A stretch of DNA of 20,304 bases from Candidatus Ozemobacteraceae bacterium (GCA_035373905.1 DAOSOK010000059.1:1-20304), one strand, 5' to 3'. Positions 1 to 6,976 are shown, numbered from the stretch's first letter. Numbers and translations are program-made. The notes: a model not told the origin generated them from the letters alone.

Positions 1-381
1 ATCGATGCCGGGGATCGGCGGCTTGAACGCTTCGGCGCCCGGGGCAAGAATGAGCTTGTCGTAGGGAAGCGTGTATTCGCGCTTTGCCTGGAGATCGCGG
101 ACGGTGACTTCCTTCTTCTTCGGGTCGATCCGGACGGCTTCGTGAAGCGTACGGACGTCGAGGGCGAGCCGCTGTTTGAGCGATTCTGGCGTCTGGAGAA
201 CGAGGTCGTCGCGATCTTTGATGATGTGGCCGATATGGTAGGGCAGTCCGCAGTTGGCGAAACTGACGTACGGACCGCGTTCGAGAACGATGATCTCTGC
301 ATGCTCGTCGAGGCGGCGGGCCCGGGCGGCAGCCGATGCTCCTCCGGCAACCCCGCCGATGATCACAAGCCGTCTGTTCAT
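1..381 (-). CDS. CoA-disulfide reductase/NADH oxidase-like FAD oxidoreductase (N-terminal part; truncated by window edge)
   Basis: Only the first 127 codons are present; the gene continues past position 1. The N-terminus has a Rossmann dinucleotide motif (GGVAGGASAA, residues 9-18) for FAD, an acidic residue ending beta-2 (E34), and the SFANCGLPY motif with C44. That motif is characteristic of the single-cysteine pyridine nucleotide-disulfide oxidoreductases (CoA-disulfide reductase, NADH oxidase, NADH peroxidase), where the cysteine is redox-active. The LILAPGAEAFKPP segment near the break is also typical. I chose the ATG at 381 because an upstream ATG at 388 is out of frame and a GGAGG-type ribosome site sits at about 391-396. 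The start overlaps the stop of the ArsR-family gene (ATGA), so the two are probably translationally coupled. A C-terminal rhodanese domain, which some family members have, cannot be judged. The family is well supported; the exact substrate is inferred. Confidence 0.85.
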   Translation of the reverse strand, partial: MNRRLVIIGGVAGGASAAARARRLDEHAEIIVLERGPYVSFANCGLPYHIGHIIKDRDDLVLQTPESLKQRLALDVRTLHEAVRIDPKKKEVTVRDLQAKREYTLPYDKLILAPGAEAFKPPIPGID

Positions 382-752
382 TGTTCATTCCTCCTCAGAT
401 GAGTTTCGTGGCGGCGGTTGTCCGCCCCGTCGGAGCGGCCAGCCGGAACGCAGTGGGACTGGCATTTCGAAAGGCAGTTCAGAAGCTGCAGCAGCCCTTC
501 ATGGGCAAGCGAATACAGGGAATTCGTGTGGTGACGCCTCTGTTTCACCACGCCGCTGGTTTTCATGATTCGCAACTGCTGGGACACGATCGCCTGGGGC
601 AGATCGAGCAGTTCAGCCAGCCTGCCGACCGGCTTTTCCCCGTCGGCGAGAGCCTCGAACAGGCGCAATCGCAACGGATGGCCGAGCGCTTTGAGGCTTT
701 CGGCGATCAGAGGCAACGCCTCGGCGGTGATCGTAAAAATCGAATTATTCAT
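378..752 (-). CDS. ArsR-family winged-helix transcriptional regulator with C-terminal cysteines
   Basis: This 124-residue protein (from the ATG at 752) has the ArsR/SmtB layout: an opening helix with the LKALGHPLRLRLFEAL signature (residues 20-35), a helix-turn-helix with the recognition helix near 52-66 (PQAIVSQQLRIMKTSG), then a beta-wing. The typical metal motif ELCVCDL is absent. Its only cysteines are C93, C97 and C101, spaced i/i+4/i+8 in the C-terminal helix. ArsR members such as SqrR and BigR sense persulfides through cysteine pairs, so a thiol or sulfur-redox role suits the downstream CoA-disulfide-reductase-like gene, but it remains inference. The tail after C101 is polar and probably disordered. 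An in-frame TTG at 761 is possible but coincides with the last base of the -10 box, so ATG 752 is preferred. Confidence 0.85.
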   Translation of the reverse strand: MNNSIFTITAEALPLIAESLKALGHPLRLRLFEALADGEKPVGRLAELLDLPQAIVSQQLRIMKTSGVVKQRRHHTNSLYSLAHEGLLQLLNCLSKCQSHCVPAGRSDGADNRRHETHLRRNEQ

Positions 753-754
753 AT

Positions 755-770
755 ATAGCAATAATACTAT
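755..770 (-). promoter_or_regulatory. Imperfect palindrome over the -10 box (candidate ArsR operator)
   Basis: The 16-mer ATAGTATTATTGCTAT, read on the minus strand from 770 to 755, matches its own reverse complement at 12 of 16 positions, with perfect ATAG/CTAT arms. It covers the -10 element and predicted start site, where an autorepressing ArsR protein would be expected to bind. The assignment is inferred from position and symmetry only. Confidence 0.4.
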
Positions 771-789
771 GTGTTGTTCGGCATGTCAA
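761..789 (-). promoter_or_regulatory. Sigma-70-type promoter of the ArsR/CoADR operon, nearly leaderless
   Basis: On the minus strand a perfect -35 TTGACA (789-784) is followed, after 17 bases, by TATTAT (766-761). A start site about 7 bases downstream would fall near 754, only a couple of bases before the ATG at 752. No Shine-Dalgarno sequence can fit in between. Confidence 0.75.
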
Positions 790-827
790 ATTCTTTTTCT
801 GCGTGGCGAGCAGCACGGAAATCACCG

Positions 828-883
828 AAAACCATGCCGGTTTTTATGAGTATAATTGAAAGGAACACTCTCCTGAGGGAGGA
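828..883 (+). promoter_or_regulatory. Promoter/leader of the secreted-protein operon, with an inverted repeat in place of the -35
   Basis: A perfect -10 TATAAT lies at 851-856, but no good -35 is found 16-18 bases upstream. That position holds an inverted repeat, AAAACC (828-833) and GGTTTT (839-844) around a 5-base centre, which could bind an activator or repressor, or be a weak terminator relic. A strong ribosome site GGGAGGA (877-883) precedes the ATG at 895 with a rather long 11-base spacer. Confidence 0.45.
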
Positions 884-894
884 ATCTACCTGTT

Positions 895-1416
895 ATGAAG
901 CGGTTGCTGGTGCTGGCGGCGCTCGTGGTCTGCGGCGACTTTGTCTTTGCAGATGCGGTGTCGGCCTCGATCACGCATTATACCTTTCCCGTGAATGTCT
1001 CGCTGGAACTCAAGCGCGTCGATGCAAACCAGGTCGATGCCTTCGTGAACTCGCGAATCGGCGTTCTTTCCCAGGTGAAACTGTTTTTCGAAAGCTCCGA
1101 CGACGTGCGCGTCGAGCCTGCTTCCGCCACGATCGACCGGTTGCCCGTCGCTCGCCCCGCAACATTCAGACTGGCCGTCACCAAAACGGGGCGTCCGACC
1201 GACGCAAGCGGCTCCTGGATCCGCCTTCGGGCGGTCTATCTTCCTGATTACGAGGCCCTGATCGAATCGGTCTCCGACCCGGAAACCTATCCCGACGACG
1301 GCGAGCGGCAGCGGTTGATCGACATCGCAGCCCGAAATCAGGCTTCCCATGCCCTGTATACCGATGCAACGCGCCTCGCCATCGAAACGGCCGACGCCCT
1401 AAGGAGGACGCCATGA
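895..1416 (+). CDS. Small exported protein of unknown function
   Basis: The 173-residue product starts with a clear signal peptide (MKRLLVLAALVVCG, then residues ending around AVSA), so it is probably exported; the cysteine at 13 is preceded by V-V and is not a convincing lipobox. The mature part alternates hydrophobic and polar residues (residues 28-115), suggesting a beta-sandwich, followed by a charged, helical C-terminal third containing RQRLIDIAARNQASHALYTD. I do not recognise the family. Its stop overlaps the start of the next gene (ATGA at 1413-1416), and the next two genes encode exported HExxH proteins, so it may be a partner, chaperone or substrate of those. Function is unknown; the coding call rests on the ribosome site, signal peptide and tight coupling. 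Confidence 0.75.
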   Translation: MKRLLVLAALVVCGDFVFADAVSASITHYTFPVNVSLELKRVDANQVDAFVNSRIGVLSQVKLFFESSDDVRVEPASATIDRLPVARPATFRLAVTKTGRPTDASGSWIRLRAVYLPDYEALIESVSDPETYPDDGERQRLIDIAARNQASHALYTDATRLAIETADALRRTP

Positions 1417-2741
1417 CCACACGACGCTCATTCTTGCTGATCCGTCTTCTTCCCGTTCTTTTCCTGTTGGCCGTCTGCAATCGGGCGGCCGCGATCGAGA
1501 CGCAGTTCGAGTTCGTCTACCAGAAGGTGACGGCGATCGAGTACAAGGAAGAAAAACAAGACCGGAAGTGGTGGGAAAAAGCCATCGACTTCGGGAAAAC
1601 CGTGCTCGACAAGGGCAAAATGGTCGTCGATCAGGCCAGGATGCGCTTCTTCCCGGACGATTATTCCGGCCCGGTTCGTTCCTGCAAGGATGGAAAAGTC
1701 TCGTACAAGGTCGAGCGCGTTACAGTCCGTGATGAAGCCCATCTGCTCCAGCTCATGGGAGTGAAGAACGGCGATCTTTCGACGCTGACGAACGGCCAGC
1801 TCGGACTTCTCGAGTCGTATCGGTATTCGAAGTCCCAGGCCGTGAAGGAGCGGGCTGCTTACGGCTACAAAAAGGATGTGAAGGTTCTTCTCACCGACTT
1901 GACGGAGGGCGAAAAACTCATCGCCGCGATGAATGGACAGAAGAAGGCCGATGTGGCGTCCGCCATGCGGAAAGACTTCTGGCCGATGTCGCTCGGATCG
2001 ATCCAGCTCAACTCCCAGTGCTACGCCGGAAGCAACTGGAAGACGGAGGCGCAGGGCCTGTTCATGCACGAGTTCTGCCACACGCTCGACCGCGCGATTC
2101 CCGCCGGCCTGCTCGACGAGGGCGTGAAGACCTTTGTGAAGCAGGGCGGATTTTTGTACGGGTCTGACGGCACCCACTACCTGGACGAGCGGACGAGCGC
2201 CCGCGTCGCCTTCATGGAAGGCTGGGCGATGTTCAACGAGATTTCCGTCACGGGTGAGGCGGACTATTACCGCAGGAGCCTGAAAACGATCCGGATCGAG
2301 GATCGCAGTGGAAATTACAAGGAATACCCGGCTGCTTCGCTCACCGGCAAAGACCTTCTGGCCGTCGAGGGCGTCAACGCCCTCATTCTCAACGACATCG
2401 TCGCGGCCGTGCCCGGCGGGAAGGAAAAGATGTTCAAGGCGTTCGCCGCTTCGAACCAGCCGTTCCATTCGCTCAAGCACCTGGCGAGCGAGTTCGTGAA
2501 ACAGAATCCCGACCAGGCGGGGGCGGTGCTTGCGGCGATCGATGCGAACACCCTCGGAAAGCTCAGTAACGCCGAACTGAAGGCGCTGGTCGGCGAGGGT
2601 GCCGCCGTCGACGCCTGGCTGGCCGCGCGGAAAACCGCCTCGACGCCGGTCGCAACGTCGACCGCCGACGTCTCCACCGAGAATGATTCCGGCGTGAAGG
2701 TCATCAGGCGCGGGTCGAACCCCTTCGGGGTCGGGCAGTGA
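1413..2741 (+). CDS. Putative exported zinc metallopeptidase (HExxH), first tandem paralogue
   Basis: This 442-residue protein has a signal peptide (residues 1 to about 27, AAA before IETQ). The catalytic signature HEFCH is at 219-223, followed by LD (D226), and a conserved EGWAMFNE segment lies at 269-276. The HExxH-x(n)-E arrangement, with E269 as likely third zinc ligand, suggests a gluzincin-like fold, reminiscent of HEFGH-type toxins and peptidases, but I cannot assign a named family. Before the active site come a Trp-rich amphipathic segment (KWWEKAIDFGK) and a conserved block around residues 100-150 (AHLLQLMGVKNGDLS). The end is a Thr/Ser/Ala-rich linker and a short GSNPFGVGQ tail. It overlaps the upstream gene by 4 nt and is followed after 44 nt by a paralogue with the same layout. 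Peptidase activity is inferred from motifs. Confidence 0.75.
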   Translation: MTTRRSFLLIRLLPVLFLLAVCNRAAAIETQFEFVYQKVTAIEYKEEKQDRKWWEKAIDFGKTVLDKGKMVVDQARMRFFPDDYSGPVRSCKDGKVSYKVERVTVRDEAHLLQLMGVKNGDLSTLTNGQLGLLESYRYSKSQAVKERAAYGYKKDVKVLLTDLTEGEKLIAAMNGQKKADVASAMRKDFWPMSLGSIQLNSQCYAGSNWKTEAQGLFMHEFCHTLDRAIPAGLLDEGVKTFVKQGGFLYGSDGTHYLDERTSARVAFMEGWAMFNEISVTGEADYYRRSLKTIRIEDRSGNYKEYPAASLTGKDLLAVEGVNALILNDIVAAVPGGKEKMFKAFAASNQPFHSLKHLASEFVKQNPDQAGAVLAAIDANTLGKLSNAELKALVGEGAAVDAWLAARKTASTPVATSTADVSTENDSGVKVIRRGSNPFGVGQ

Positions 2742-2785
2742 GCTCCGGGAATCGCGTGTGAGAAGCTGAAAACGGGAGAATCGAC

Positions 2786-4081
2786 ATGTCTGTCGCCGGA
2801 AAAAGGATACCTATAGCTATAATAGTGGTTGTTATTCTCATTGGTCTGCTGACGCCGAAGACGGCGATGGCCACCGAGAGCGAGTTCGAGTTCTACTACC
2901 AGCGGATCGAGGCCGTCGAGCAGATCAATACTCCCAAGCCCGAAGGCTGGTGGGAGAAGACGAAGGCGTTCGTGAAGGGCGTGGGAAATGCCATCGCCGG
3001 AACGTTCGAAAAGGTGACGAGGAGCTATTTCCCCGGCGAAGGCGAAAAACGCTGGTATTCCGAGAAAGACAAGAACATCGCCTACAAACTCGAACGCACG
3101 AAGGTGAAGAGCGAGGCGCACCTGCTCGAGTTGATGGGCGCGAAGAACGGCGACGTTTCGAAGTTGACGGACGGACAGAGAGCGCTTCTGGCCGGTTACC
3201 GCCATTCCCAATCTCAGTCCGTCAAGGATCGCATGTCGGTATCGTACCGGTCGAAGATCGCCGTCATGCTGTCCGACACGACGGGGTTCGATGATTCCAA
3301 GAAGTTTCCTCAGGTCGAGAACGACTTCTGGCCGAACTCGACGGGTCGCATGATCCAGATGAGTTCGAACTTCTTCAACTACTGGGGCAGCGATGACGAC
3401 GCGAAAGCGACGTTCGTTCACGAGTTTTCGCACTCGTGCGACCGCACCGTGAAAGAGTTCATCAAGCCCTACGGCAAGGACGGCCGCCATATGTGCAGCG
3501 AACTGACGCATTCGCGCACGGCGTTCGTCGAGGGATGGGCCGAGTTCAACGAGATGCTCGACTTTTCTTTCGAGCGGGAACGCATCCAGAGATCCATCGG
3601 GACGATCAAGATCGAGCAGGGCAACGGCGAATACAAAAACGTGCCGGCGACCGATGCCTCGATCTCCGGGAAGGATCTGATGAACGTCGAAGGCGTCGTG
3701 GCCAACCTGTTCTACCGCATGGCGACCGAGCTTCCCGATGGGCGGGCCAAGGTGTTCGCCTCGTTCAGGAACACGAACGTCTACTGGCGGACGACGCAGA
3801 AGCTGCTCAGGGATTACGTGCAAAAGAACCCGGCGGATGCGAAGGCGCTTGCGGAAATTCTGAATGGGGAAACGCACGGCAAGCTCAGCGACGCCGAAAT
3901 GCTCCTCTACCTAGGCAACAATGCCGATGTCCAGAAGTTTCTGAAAACCCGGAACACGGCATCGACGGTTGCCGTTTCCCCGGCGGGAACCTCTTCCGAT
4001 TCTTCCGCCGCCGATGCGGGTGTGATCGTCAACCCATCGACGACCGGTTCGAAGAACCCGTTCACGGGCAAAGTCAAATGA
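2786..4081 (+). CDS. Putative exported zinc metallopeptidase (HExxH), second tandem paralogue
   Basis: The 431-residue product is clearly homologous to the preceding gene's product along its whole length. Shared features are a signal peptide (cleavage likely after AMA, about residue 30), a mature start TESEFEF versus IETQFEF, a WWEK segment, and the AHLLELMGAKNGDVS block. The active site is HEFSH at 212-216 with D219, and EGWAEFNE is at 249-256, with E249 as the likely third ligand. The stretch between the HExxH and the EGWA motif is shorter than in the first copy (37 versus 50 residues from first His to Glu), marking this loop as variable. The C-terminus is a Ser/Thr/Ala-rich linker ending in GSKNPFTGKVK. 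A GGGAG ribosome site precedes the ATG. A strong terminator lies 25 nt downstream, so this is the last gene of the operon. Substrate is unknown. Confidence 0.75.
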   Translation: MSVAGKRIPIAIIVVVILIGLLTPKTAMATESEFEFYYQRIEAVEQINTPKPEGWWEKTKAFVKGVGNAIAGTFEKVTRSYFPGEGEKRWYSEKDKNIAYKLERTKVKSEAHLLELMGAKNGDVSKLTDGQRALLAGYRHSQSQSVKDRMSVSYRSKIAVMLSDTTGFDDSKKFPQVENDFWPNSTGRMIQMSSNFFNYWGSDDDAKATFVHEFSHSCDRTVKEFIKPYGKDGRHMCSELTHSRTAFVEGWAEFNEMLDFSFERERIQRSIGTIKIEQGNGEYKNVPATDASISGKDLMNVEGVVANLFYRMATELPDGRAKVFASFRNTNVYWRTTQKLLRDYVQKNPADAKALAEILNGETHGKLSDAEMLLYLGNNADVQKFLKTRNTASTVAVSPAGTSSDSSAADAGVIVNPSTTGSKNPFTGKVK

Positions 4082-4105
4082 TTCCGCCCTGATCTCTCGA
4101 GACGG

Positions 4106-4146
4106 CGAAAAACCGCCCCGGCTTCGAGCCGAGAGGCGGTTTTTCG
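4106..4146 (+). terminator. Rho-independent terminator between convergent genes (likely bidirectional)
   Basis: A perfect 12-bp stem pairs CGAAAAACCGCC (4106-4117) with GGCGGTTTTTCG (4135-4146). The loop contains a second small inverted repeat (CGGCT/AGCCG). T-rich sequence follows on the plus strand and the A-run in the left arm gives a U-run on the minus strand, so it can serve both the peptidase operon and the flgM-like gene. Confidence 0.9.
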
Positions 4147-4165
4147 TTTTCGGTGCGGGCCGGGC

Positions 4166-4654
4166 TCAGCTGAACTCTTTGAGCAGTTCCTCGAGCTCGG
4201 GATCGTTGAACTCTTCGTCGGCGCTGTTTTTCACCATGAAGATGAGTTTCTTCATGTCCAGTTCGGAAAGGGGTTTGCCCTTGGAACGGGCCAATTCTGC
4301 CTCGTCGCTGAGGAATTTGCGAAGGAATTTTTCCCGCGTTTTTCTGTCGGTCATCACTTCCAGAAGACGATCGGCGAGAACCTCCGGGGCGACCATCTTG
4401 TAAGTGCCGTCGCGAATCTGGCGGGTGAGTTCCTCGAGTCGCTGCATCCGGGCGAGCTTCGCCTGGTCAAGCAGTCCCGGCGAGGGGGTTTCGGCAAGGC
4501 CGGAAGGCCGGGAAAGCGTGAAGCTGTCCGGCTCGTTTTTGGACTTGAGAGTTTTGTCGAAGGAGTCGCCCTTCGTCTTGTCGGCGGCATCCTTCGGCTT
4601 GGAATGCGTGATGATGATGGTTTTCCCACCGGGACCCTTGATCGAGTCGACCAT
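4166..4654 (-). CDS. FlgM-like anti-sigma-28 factor with a C-terminal extension
   Basis: From the ATG at 4654, which has an AAGGGAG ribosome site 9 bases upstream, the product is 162 residues. Residues 65-101 (KLARMQRLEELTRQI, then RDGTYKMVAPEVLADRLL) match the FlgM signature: a helix, the I-x-x-G-x-Y-x-V/M turn, then a second helix ending in LA-x-x-LL. FlgM binds and inhibits the flagellar sigma factor FliA until the hook is finished and FlgM is exported. The first 60 residues are polar and Pro/Ser/Lys-rich, probably disordered as in FlgM. Unusually, about 60 acidic and helical residues follow the motif (to DPELEELLKEFS), whereas ordinary FlgM, about 100 residues, ends with it. An upstream in-frame ATG at 4693 lies inside a hairpin and lacks a ribosome site. 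A sigma-28-like promoter upstream supports the call. No flagellar genes are visible nearby. Confidence 0.7.
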   Translation of the reverse strand: MVDSIKGPGGKTIIITHSKPKDAADKTKGDSFDKTLKSKNEPDSFTLSRPSGLAETPSPGLLDQAKLARMQRLEELTRQIRDGTYKMVAPEVLADRLLEVMTDRKTREKFLRKFLSDEAELARSKGKPLSELDMKKLIFMVKNSADEEFNDPELEELLKEFS

Positions 4655-4687
4655 AACCTGAAACTCCCTTGTACATCCATGTCGTGT

Positions 4688-4702
4688 GGGCATTTTTTGC
4701 CC
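4688..4702 (-). other. Short hairpin in the flgM-like 5' leader
   Basis: On the minus strand GGGCA and TGCCC pair around a 5-A loop, between the predicted transcription start (about 4708) and the ribosome site. It covers an upstream in-frame ATG at 4693, which may be why that codon is not the start. Confidence 0.4.
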
Positions 4703-4714
4703 TATCTACAAAAA

Positions 4715-4742
4715 ATATCGGCACATCCAGCCGAAAAGTTTA
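4715..4742 (-). promoter_or_regulatory. Sigma-28 (FliA)-like promoter of the flgM-like gene
   Basis: On the minus strand TAAA (4742-4739, extended as TAAACTTT) is followed after 16 bases by GCCGATAT (4722-4715). The known flagellar sigma consensus is TAAAGTTT, 11 bases, GCCGATAA. This site differs by one base in each box and one extra spacer base. It would start transcription near 4708. A sigma-28 promoter in front of its own anti-sigma factor gives the negative loop known for flgM. Confidence 0.7.
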
Positions 4743-4902
4743 CAGGTGAAAATTTCCCGGAAAAATTCCGGACCGATGCCCGGGAGGAGATATCCCGCAG
4801 ATCGCGATCATTCCTGAATCCGGGCGCGAGATTCTCAGGGTGTAGGCGGTGGATGCCGATAGTGGAAAGGAAGAGAATATACGCGGTTCACGGAGGCAAA
4901 CG

Positions 4903-6963
4903 ATGTCCAGGCGACTCTGGTCCATACTGCTCATCATGGGCGGATTCAGCATCCTGTCGGCCCAGTCGGATGTTCTTTTGCAATCCGTTTCGGCGGCCGG
5001 TGGGCGCAATGCCAGGGAAGCATATCTCGAGCAGTTTCAGGCCGGCGAATCCGCCATGGCGGCGCGGCGATATGATGCCGCCATACGGAGTTACCAGGCG
5101 GCGCTCGCCATCCAGGGCGAGCAGGTGCGGCCGAGATTCCGGCTTGCCCAGGCGCTCGTGGAGTCGGGCCGGGCGGCCGAAAGTCTGCCTCATTTCGAAC
5201 GCCTGCTGGCGCAGGCGCCCCAGAACATCCCGGCGCGTATTCTGCTCTCGCGGGCGTTGATCGATACCGGCCGCGGGGCGGAAGCGGCCCGCCATCTCGA
5301 ATGGATTCTCCAGGTTCAGCCAGGACATGCCGAAGCGGCTTCCCTGCTGGCAGCGTGCGGTACGGCCGGCAAGCCGGCCGCGGCCATGGCGCCTGCCCGG
5401 GCGGCCGCAGGGGGCGCGACGGCCCCTCGCGTGGCGGTTGCCGGCGGGGTTGATGCGGATGCCGCGTTCCCGACGGTGACGGTGGCGGCCGGTGCCGGTC
5501 AGCGCGCACCCGCCGCGGGATTCCAGCCTCTCTCCCAGAACGAGCCTCAGGGCGGAAAACAGCAGCGACCGAAGTCCGGAGCAACGACGCGCGAATTCAT
5601 TCCTGCGGGCTTTGAACCCCTTCCCGTCCAGAAGGCTGCGGCGGTGCCCGAAGAAGAGGCGCCTGTTCCGGCAAAAAGCGTTTCGGCTGGGGAAATCAGG
5701 AGACCCCCAGCGATGGAGCTTCCACCGGATGCCTCGAATGTCGACGGGTGGCGCGTTTCCGACTTTATGCAGGCGGCGAGCGGCTCTCTGCCCGTCGTTC
5801 TCGGGTATGCCACCTACTGTATCGAGAAAGACGACCTGAAGAAGGCCGATGAGTATCTTGACCGCGCCGAGGGACTGGCCATCGAGCTCCGACAGACGAA
5901 GCGGTTCCTCGAGGTGCAGATCCACAAGAGCCTGGTCACCCTGTACAAAGCGGATATCGACGGGTTCGGCCGGCAGCTGATCAAGGTGAAGCCCCTGCTG
6001 TCGAAGCAGACGTATCTCTCGTTCCTCGACATCTACAACAAGACCCGGACGGCGACGGGGCCGGTCGACGTGGCCCGCATCGTCGCAGGCGTGGCGATGG
6101 GGGCCGAGCATTACGCCGTCGCCGCGCGCATCCTGAAGGAAGTCGTCCAGGTGCTGCCGGACGATCTGCTCGCCGCGAACCTGCTCTCGGAGGCCCAGCT
6201 CGAGTGCCGTGACTTTGCCGGCGCCGAGCGGACGCTGATCGGCATGACGCGGCGGTTCCCCAACGATGCCGAGGCGCACTTCAATCTCGCCCGGTTCTAC
6301 CTGACGGCGCGGTTCATGCCCGAAGCCGCGAAGGCGAGCCTGGAAACGGCGGCCCGGCTGCGTCCCGGGGACCCGCGCGTGACCGTCGTTTCAGCTCTTC
6401 TCGAGTATGCGCAGGGAGATCTCCAGGCCGGTCTGGCGAGGTTGAAGAAGGCGCTGCCGGGCATCAAGGATTCGTCGATGCGGGCGATCTCCCAGCGAAT
6501 CATCGCCGACGGCGAGGCAGCCAGCCGCCCCGGCGGCCCGGCGATCGATTTCGCCGGACTGCTCGCTCTGCCGGGAAGCCCGGCCGCCACGCCCGAGGCG
6601 GTGAACCTGATCGGCGAGCGGTATCTGAAGCGGGGCTCGTATTTTTCCGCCCTGCGCTGCTACATGGAAACCCGTGATCTGGCTGAGATCGGCCGCGGAT
6701 ACCTCGCGATCGCATCCAGCCTTGCCGCCGCCGGCGAAAAGCAGGCTTCGGCCGCGGCCGCCGGCTTCGGCATCAACGCCCTCCGGGAAGCCATCCGCCA
6801 GAATCCGCAGTCGGCGCGGTCGCATCTCTATCTCGCCCTCTATCATTTCGAGCGGCGTCAGATCGGCCAGGCCCGGGCCGCGGCGAACGCGGGACTTTCG
6901 ACCGGCGTCGGGGGCGACACCCAGCGGCAGTTGCGGGCTCTCCTGGACACCATGCGCGGGTAA
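4903..6963 (+). CDS. Exported or membrane-anchored TPR-repeat protein
   Basis: The product is 686 residues from the ATG at 4903, which has a GGAGG ribosome site 6 bases upstream; a further upstream in-frame ATG (4849) lacks one. It opens with a hydrophobic export segment (RRLWSILLIMGGFSILSA). Residues 37-152 form about three tetratricopeptide repeats (for example GESAMAARRYDAAIRSYQAAL). A low-complexity Ala/Pro/Gly linker spans roughly 155-280. A second repeat region, about 281-680, contains several more TPR-like helical hairpins (PNDAEAHFNLARFYLTARF and HLYLALYHFERRQIGQARA). TPR arrays are protein-protein scaffolds; the linker suggests two separately folded modules outside the cytoplasm. No catalytic motif is seen and the partner is unknown. 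The gene stands alone between a divergent flgM-like gene and a terminator. I found no convincing promoter at 4743-4902. Confidence 0.8.
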   Translation: MSRRLWSILLIMGGFSILSAQSDVLLQSVSAAGGRNAREAYLEQFQAGESAMAARRYDAAIRSYQAALAIQGEQVRPRFRLAQALVESGRAAESLPHFERLLAQAPQNIPARILLSRALIDTGRGAEAARHLEWILQVQPGHAEAASLLAACGTAGKPAAAMAPARAAAGGATAPRVAVAGGVDADAAFPTVTVAAGAGQRAPAAGFQPLSQNEPQGGKQQRPKSGATTREFIPAGFEPLPVQKAAAVPEEEAPVPAKSVSAGEIRRPPAMELPPDASNVDGWRVSDFMQAASGSLPVVLGYATYCIEKDDLKKADEYLDRAEGLAIELRQTKRFLEVQIHKSLVTLYKADIDGFGRQLIKVKPLLSKQTYLSFLDIYNKTRTATGPVDVARIVAGVAMGAEHYAVAARILKEVVQVLPDDLLAANLLSEAQLECRDFAGAERTLIGMTRRFPNDAEAHFNLARFYLTARFMPEAAKASLETAARLRPGDPRVTVVSALLEYAQGDLQAGLARLKKALPGIKDSSMRAISQRIIADGEAASRPGGPAIDFAGLLALPGSPAATPEAVNLIGERYLKRGSYFSALRCYMETRDLAEIGRGYLAIASSLAAAGEKQASAAAAGFGINALREAIRQNPQSARSHLYLALYHFERRQIGQARAAANAGLSTGVGGDTQRQLRALLDTMRG

Positions 6964-6976
6964 CCGGAATCTCTGA

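Noticed and set aside
2812..2823. CTATAGCTATAAT, a -10-like sequence at the start of the second HExxH gene
   Set aside because: It lies inside the signal-peptide coding region; no start codon with a ribosome site follows that would need it.
4855..4862. GCCGATAG as a second sigma-28-like -10 for the TPR gene
   Set aside because: No TAAA-type -35 is found 15-16 bases upstream.
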